Assembly: GCA_963737705.1 (NCBI GenBank)
Contig: CAVTTP010000003.1
Location: 124,001-188,000, forward strand
DNA length: 64,000 nucleotides
Source of the DNA: PALSA-607 sp963737705
Lineage (GTDB): Bacteria; Actinomycetota; Actinomycetes; Acidothermales; Acidothermaceae
Direction of reading: 5' to 3'
The translations under genes were made by a program, and so were the position numbers. Every line of letters starts with the position of its first letter. The first letter of the stretch is position 1. Shown here piece by piece: positions 60,090 through 64,000 of the stretch. Below the pieces are notes generated by a model. The model saw only the letters and a program-made list of their open reading frames with translations. It made no database searches and was not told where the DNA came from.

Positions 60090-61268
60090 ATGACGGCACC
60101 TGGCGGCGTCCCCGCATTCGATGTTTTTGCGTTGCCTGCTGAGTACCGCGAATTGCGGGCCAGCGTGCGGGCGCTGGCCGACGCACGGATCGCGCCGAGA
60201 GCCGCCGAAATCGACGCAACCGCAACGTTTCCGTGGGACGTGCACGCCGCGTTGGCTCAGTCCGGCTTCAACGCACCTCACATTCCGGAGAGTTATGGCG
60301 GCGCGGGCGCCGACGCGCTCGCCACCGCGATTGTTGTTGAAGAGGTTGCCCGCGCCTGCGCATCGTCCGCGCTAATCCCCGCTGTGAACAAGCTGGGAAC
60401 ATTGCCATTGCTGACCGTGGGATCGCAGCGATTGCGCGACGAGTACCTGCCGCCGGTCGCGCGAGGCGAAGCGATGTTCTCGTACGCATTGAGTGAGCCG
60501 GACGCCGGGAGCGACGCCGCCTCGATGACTTCGCGGGCGCAGCGCGACGGTGATGAGTGGGTGCTCAACGGCACGAAGCGGTGGATCAGTGGGGCCGGAG
60601 AATCCTTGTACTACACGGTTTTTGCGGTCACGGATCCGAACGCCGGAGGTCGTGGCATTTCCGCGTTCGTCGTCGAGAAGGCCGACGCTGGTCTGACCTT
60701 CGGTGCACCGGAGCGCAAGCTCGGTATCAAGGGTTCTCCGACGCGCGAGATGTATTTCGACGGCTGCCGCATTCCGTCCTGGCGGTTGATCGGTGACGAG
60801 GGTGCCGGGCTGCGAATCGCGCTGCGGACCCTCGACCACACCAGGGTCACGATCGCGGCTCAGGCAGTGGGCATCGCGCAAGGCGCGCTTGATGCGGCGG
60901 TCGACTACACCTCGCAGCGCGAGCAGTTCGGTGCACCGGTGGGCGAATTCCAGGGCGTGCAGTTCATGCTTGCCGACATGGCGATGAGGATCGAGGCGGC
61001 ACGGACACTGACCTACGCGGCCGCGTCGAAGTCGGAGTCCGACGCGGCCGACCTCAGCTATTTCGGCGCCGCCGCAAAGTGCTTCGCGTCCGATGTCGCC
61101 ATGGATGTCACGACCGATGCCGTGCAGCTCTTCGGCGGCTATGGCTACGTGAAGGACTACCCCGTCGAGCGCATGATGCGGGATGCAAAAATCACCCAGA
61201 TCTACGAGGGCACCAACCAGATCCAGCGCCTGGTGATCGCCCGCGAGCTGCGTAAGAAGATAGTTTGA
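60090..61268 (+). CDS. acyl-CoA dehydrogenase
   Basis: 392 aa. Domains as in the paralogue at 55583: N-terminal helices (YRELRASVRALADARIAPRAAEI), FAD segment MFSYALSEPDAGSDAASMTSRA and WVLNGTKRWISGAGESLYY, and C-terminal AVQLFGGYGYVKDYPVERMMRDAKITQIYEGTNQIQRLVIARELRKK. The catalytic Glu is in QIYEGTNQI, the short/medium-chain position. Divergent from the sugar dehydrogenase. Confidence 0.93.
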   Translation: MTAPGGVPAFDVFALPAEYRELRASVRALADARIAPRAAEIDATATFPWDVHAALAQSGFNAPHIPESYGGAGADALATAIVVEEVARACASSALIPAVNKLGTLPLLTVGSQRLRDEYLPPVARGEAMFSYALSEPDAGSDAASMTSRAQRDGDEWVLNGTKRWISGAGESLYYTVFAVTDPNAGGRGISAFVVEKADAGLTFGAPERKLGIKGSPTREMYFDGCRIPSWRLIGDEGAGLRIALRTLDHTRVTIAAQAVGIAQGALDAAVDYTSQREQFGAPVGEFQGVQFMLADMAMRIEAARTLTYAAASKSESDAADLSYFGAAAKCFASDVAMDVTTDAVQLFGGYGYVKDYPVERMMRDAKITQIYEGTNQIQRLVIARELRKKIV

Positions 61269-61301
61269 TCGAAAGATCATCGACGACATAGGAGAACCCA
61301 G

Positions 61302-61886
61302 ATGCCACCGCAGAAGAAGTCGTCGGCTCCAAAGGCGTCGACCGCAAAGCCCGAGGACACCCCGTTTCTGTCCGACGTCACAACGCTGCGGGCGAAGGCG
61401 CGCAAGGAGATCGACAAGGGCCCGGTTACTGCCGCCTATGGCGCCGATCTCAAGCGGGTCATCGAGGTTCTGAACACATCACTCGCGACCGAACTGGTGT
61501 GCGTGCTGCGGTACAAGGCGCACCACTACGGCGCCAAGGGACTCAACTCGGAATCGGTGGCTGCGGAATTCCTCGAGCACGCCGGCGAGGAACAGGTTCA
61601 CGCAGACCGCCTCGCCGAGCGCATCAATCAGCTCGGCGGCACGCCTGACATGGATCCCAAGACACTGATGGCTCGGGCGCAGACCGAGTACAACACCCCT
61701 GACGACCTGATCGAGATGATCAAGGAAGACCTCATCGCCGAGCGGATCGTCATCCAGGCCTACACCGAGGCGATCGCGTGGCTGGGCCATAAGGATCCGA
61801 CCACTCGCCGGATCTTCGAGGAGATCCTCGCCGAGGAAGAGGAGCACGCCGACGACATGTTGACGCTGCTCCAGCGCAACAAGTAG
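61302..61886 (+). CDS. ferritin-like / bacterioferritin-type protein
   Basis: 194 aa, Lys/Ala-rich tail of about 45 residues followed by a four-helix ferritin fold. Ferroxidase-type ligands: Glu in SLATELVCVLRYKAHHYG, Glu/His in EFLEHAGEEQVHADRLAERI, Glu in IKEDLIAERIVIQAY and EEILAEEEEHADDML. Probably stores or oxidises iron. AGGAG precedes the ATG; 33 bp after the dehydrogenase. Confidence 0.87.
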   Translation: MPPQKKSSAPKASTAKPEDTPFLSDVTTLRAKARKEIDKGPVTAAYGADLKRVIEVLNTSLATELVCVLRYKAHHYGAKGLNSESVAAEFLEHAGEEQVHADRLAERINQLGGTPDMDPKTLMARAQTEYNTPDDLIEMIKEDLIAERIVIQAYTEAIAWLGHKDPTTRRIFEEILAEEEEHADDMLTLLQRNK

Positions 61887-61955
61887 GCGGTCGATCAGCG
61901 GCTGTTCGTTGGCCGCCGTTCGTTGGTCGCTGTGTGAGCGTGGGATGATCACCGG

Positions 61956-62492
61956 GTGAGCGACGATCTTCGGCTCGACCAACCGAGGGGCATGCCGACA
62001 AGCGCGTCACGAATCAGGCTCAGTCGCATCGTCGACGCGCTCGACGCAAACCTGCAGGGCAACGTCCACGGTGGCGCCATCATGCGGCTCGTCGACGAGG
62101 CGGCCGGCGTCGTTGCATCGCGCCACAGCGGTGGCCGGGCTGTGACCGCGGTCGTTGACGAACTGCAGTTTGTCGTTCCGGTGCATGTCGGCGACATCGT
62201 GACGTGTGATGCCCAGATCAACTGGACAGGGCGCACATCGTGTGAGGTAGGTGTGCGGGTCACTGCGCAGCCGTGGGACGAAGCTGGCGATGATGGTCGC
62301 CACGTCGCGTCGGCGTACTTGGTGTTCGTGGCCATCGACGATCACGAGCGGCCGCGCACCGTGCCGCCGGTGATGCCAGAGAACGACGAGGACCGCCGGC
62401 GCTTTCGCGAGGCAGAGATTCGGCGTGGTACCCGGCTGGCCCGCCGCGAGGCGATCCTTCGATCCCGTGAGCGCGAGACCAAGAAGCTCTAG
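61956..62492 (+). CDS. hotdog-fold acyl-CoA thioesterase
   Basis: 178 aa YciA/ACOT-type thioesterase: LSRIVDALDANLQGNVHGGAIMRLVDEAAGVVASRHSGG holds the GNVHGG catalytic motif with Asp in LVDEAAG, and VVPVHVGDIVTCDAQINWTGRTSCEVGVRV the central strand pair. Charged C-terminal helix (DRRRFREAEIRRGTRLARRE). GTG start. Acts on CoA esters, in line with the neighbouring acyl-CoA genes. Confidence 0.9.
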   Translation: MSDDLRLDQPRGMPTSASRIRLSRIVDALDANLQGNVHGGAIMRLVDEAAGVVASRHSGGRAVTAVVDELQFVVPVHVGDIVTCDAQINWTGRTSCEVGVRVTAQPWDEAGDDGRHVASAYLVFVAIDDHERPRTVPPVMPENDEDRRRFREAEIRRGTRLARREAILRSRERETKKL

Positions 62493-62498
62493 CGGCGG

Positions 62499-63980
62499 TT
62501 AGCCCTCGACGCAGTTGTTCGTGGTCGCGCTCGTCGCCTTGACCCCGGGAATGGCCGACGGCGATGCGCTCGCCGGCGGGCTTGACGATGCAGGTGCGGT
62601 CGAGACGCCTGCCCAGTCGGCGCCGAGCGTGAGCACAATGTTCGCCCCGGCGCTGGAAGCGAGCACCTCCTGCGGCGGGGTATTCAACGCACTTGCCAGT
62701 GTCTGCATCGACGTCGTGTGACTAGCGACGTAACTCACCGTCGTCTTTGCCACCGGCGCGTTAGTCGCCGTGCCGATGGAGACGACGTCGAAGCCAGCGG
62801 TTGTCAGTTGGTCGCGAACCTGGCGGGCGAGGCCGTCCTGGGTCGTCCCGTTCAACACCTCGACGGTGATCGCGGAGCGCGGCAACGTGATGCTGCCGAC
62901 ATTCGTGCCGGAGCTGACCGGAATCGGGATGTCGTCGTGGATGTCGGAGAACAGCGCGTTTGCTTCGTCCTCGCTCCAGTAGAGGTGCTCGTAGAACGGG
63001 TCACCCTTCGGCGCAGGGTACGTCGGCACGGTCGTGAAGATGATGTTCGCCGTATTGATGTGCCGGTACTTCAAGCCGAGCGATAGCAGTTGGCTGCTGG
63101 TCATGTCTGTGCTGAGCGAGCTGGCGACCGCGGAGTAGAAGCTATACATCTCGGTCGGGTTGAAGAAGCTCGTACTCGACAACGCCTTGCGCACCATCGA
63201 CGCCATGAACTGCTGCTGGCGCTGAATGCGATGCAGGTCGTCGCCGCCCGTCAGCCCGTAGCGCGCACGGACGAAGGCAAGCGCCTGGTCTCCGATGAGA
63301 TTCACCGGACCAGCGGGCAGATTGAGGCCCGTGTTCGAGTCGTGGATCGGCTCGCAGATGTTCAGCGGCACGCCACCGATCGCCTTCGACATCTTGACGA
63401 CGCCGGTGAAGTCGATCTCGAGGAAGTTGTCGATGCGCACGCCGGTGAGGCTCTCGAGCGTCTGCGCAGAGCAGTACGGACCACCGAGCTCGATTGCCTG
63501 GTTGAAAAGAGCCTTCGTGGGCTTGCTGTACTGCGTTTGGCCGGTCGACGTGAGGATCGGATTGCCGTCGTTGTCGACCTTCTCGCACGACGGGATCTGG
63601 ACCACCGAGTCGCGCGGGATGCTGACCAACGTGACGGAGTTTCCGTCAGCCGACAGGTGAGCCAGGATCGCCGTGTCGGAGAGGTCCTCGGTCTGTGCGG
63701 GCGCGCCCTTCACCTGGAACTGCGAGTTCTCCCCGAGCCGGCTGTCGACGCCAAGGATCAAGATGTTTTTCGCCGTGCCGCCGGCCGGCGCGACCGCCCC
63801 GGTGGTCGGGTTCGGCTTCGCGACGGCAGGTGCAGGCCGGCTCGCGGGAGGAAGGACTGATGCAAGCGGCTTGCCGTAGTCGACCTTGCTGAAGATCTCC
63901 TGGTAGGCGACCCCGCCGATGCCTCCGGCAAGCACGAGCAGCGCGAAGAACCCGACGATCAAGCGGCCGATGATCCGCAT
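62499..63980 (-). CDS. LCP (LytR-CpsA-Psr) family envelope phosphotransferase, start possibly beyond window
   Basis: Transfers cell-wall polymers such as arabinogalactan from lipid carriers to peptidoglycan. 493 aa: TM near the start (GRLIVGFFALLVLAGGIGGVAY), LCP domain (NILILGVDSRLGENS, LSDTAILAHLSADGNSVTLVSIPRDS, INICEPI, LPAGPVNLIGDQALAFVRARYGLTGGDDLHRIQRQQQFM with the Asp-Arg pairs), then a LytR_C domain (AITVEVLNGTTQDGLARQVRDQL). The frame stays open to the window edge (HAQRR before this ATG), so the true start may lie outside. Confidence 0.92.
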   Translation of the reverse strand: MRIIGRLIVGFFALLVLAGGIGGVAYQEIFSKVDYGKPLASVLPPASRPAPAVAKPNPTTGAVAPAGGTAKNILILGVDSRLGENSQFQVKGAPAQTEDLSDTAILAHLSADGNSVTLVSIPRDSVVQIPSCEKVDNDGNPILTSTGQTQYSKPTKALFNQAIELGGPYCSAQTLESLTGVRIDNFLEIDFTGVVKMSKAIGGVPLNICEPIHDSNTGLNLPAGPVNLIGDQALAFVRARYGLTGGDDLHRIQRQQQFMASMVRKALSSTSFFNPTEMYSFYSAVASSLSTDMTSSQLLSLGLKYRHINTANIIFTTVPTYPAPKGDPFYEHLYWSEDEANALFSDIHDDIPIPVSSGTNVGSITLPRSAITVEVLNGTTQDGLARQVRDQLTTAGFDVVSIGTATNAPVAKTTVSYVASHTTSMQTLASALNTPPQEVLASSAGANIVLTLGADWAGVSTAPASSSPPASASPSAIPGVKATSATTNNCVEG

Positions 63981-64000
63981 GCGTCGCTGGGCGTGCTCGT

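Noticed and set aside
1..64000. tRNA, rRNA or phage/conjugation genes marking the accessory region
   Set aside because: I looked for tRNA-like T-loop sequences, rRNA segments, integrases, relaxases and phage structural genes and saw none.

Overview
This window is GC-rich (high-GC third codon positions, many GTG starts) and comes from an actinobacterium. The main evidence is an acyl-CoA carboxylase with a small epsilon subunit, mycothiol-type maleylpyruvate isomerase folds, LytR-CpsA-Psr and GtrA cell-envelope proteins, and a gene order that matches the accD5-birA-PH-protein / GtrA-purE-fadE block I recall from Mycobacterium and relatives. I cannot name a genus.

Layout. 1-3.4 kb: an ABC exporter (ATPase, permease) with a DesK/DesR-like two-component pair; the kinase carries a one-base frameshift that joins it in frame to its regulator. 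3.4-5.1 kb: biotin carboxylase/BCCP alpha subunit. 5.2-9.8 kb: a membrane diguanylate cyclase (also frameshifted) and a large LacI-type-sensor/PAS/GGDEF/EAL protein. 10-12.7 kb: acetyl-xylan-esterase-like hydrolase, then the epsilon and beta subunits of the acyl-CoA carboxylase. 12.8-19.4 kb: PEP carboxylase, biotin ligase, PAT-like acetyltransferase, PH-domain membrane protein, enoyl-CoA hydratase and HMG-CoA lyase.

19.4-about 43 kb is accessory DNA: mostly single, unrelated small genes in both orientations (tiny membrane proteins, SnoaL-like, mycothiol-fold proteins, phosphotransferase, VOC, cupin, isochorismatase fold, TetR-controlled reductases, Arr-type ADP-ribosyltransferase), separated by copies of a short dispersed repeat that always lies in + orientation. 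It also holds an IS110 5' relic, an 88 % identical 108-bp duplication, a 17-bp tandem repeat and several broken genes. 43-51 kb continues with lipoproteins, a serpin, paired GyrI-like proteins, a macro-domain protein and a PQQ-type beta-propeller lipoprotein.

50.7-64 kb returns to core-like genes: Pth2-type peptidyl-tRNA hydrolase, a second carboxyltransferase, an OmpR/HK pair, GtrA, two acyl-CoA dehydrogenases, purE (no purK seen), GAF and CoA-binding proteins, UDP-glucose dehydrogenase, a ferritin-like protein, a hotdog thioesterase and an LCP phosphotransferase.

The core genes work together in acyl-CoA metabolism: biotinylation (birA), carboxylation of short acyl-CoAs (alpha, beta, epsilon subunits) and probable leucine/branched-chain degradation (carboxyltransferase, enoyl-CoA hydratase, HMG-CoA lyase, acyl-CoA dehydrogenases). 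Four genes each need exactly one inserted or deleted base to read properly and two more have in-frame stops, so either the assembly has indel errors or the region is decaying; this should be settled before any of the fused reading frames is taken at face value.
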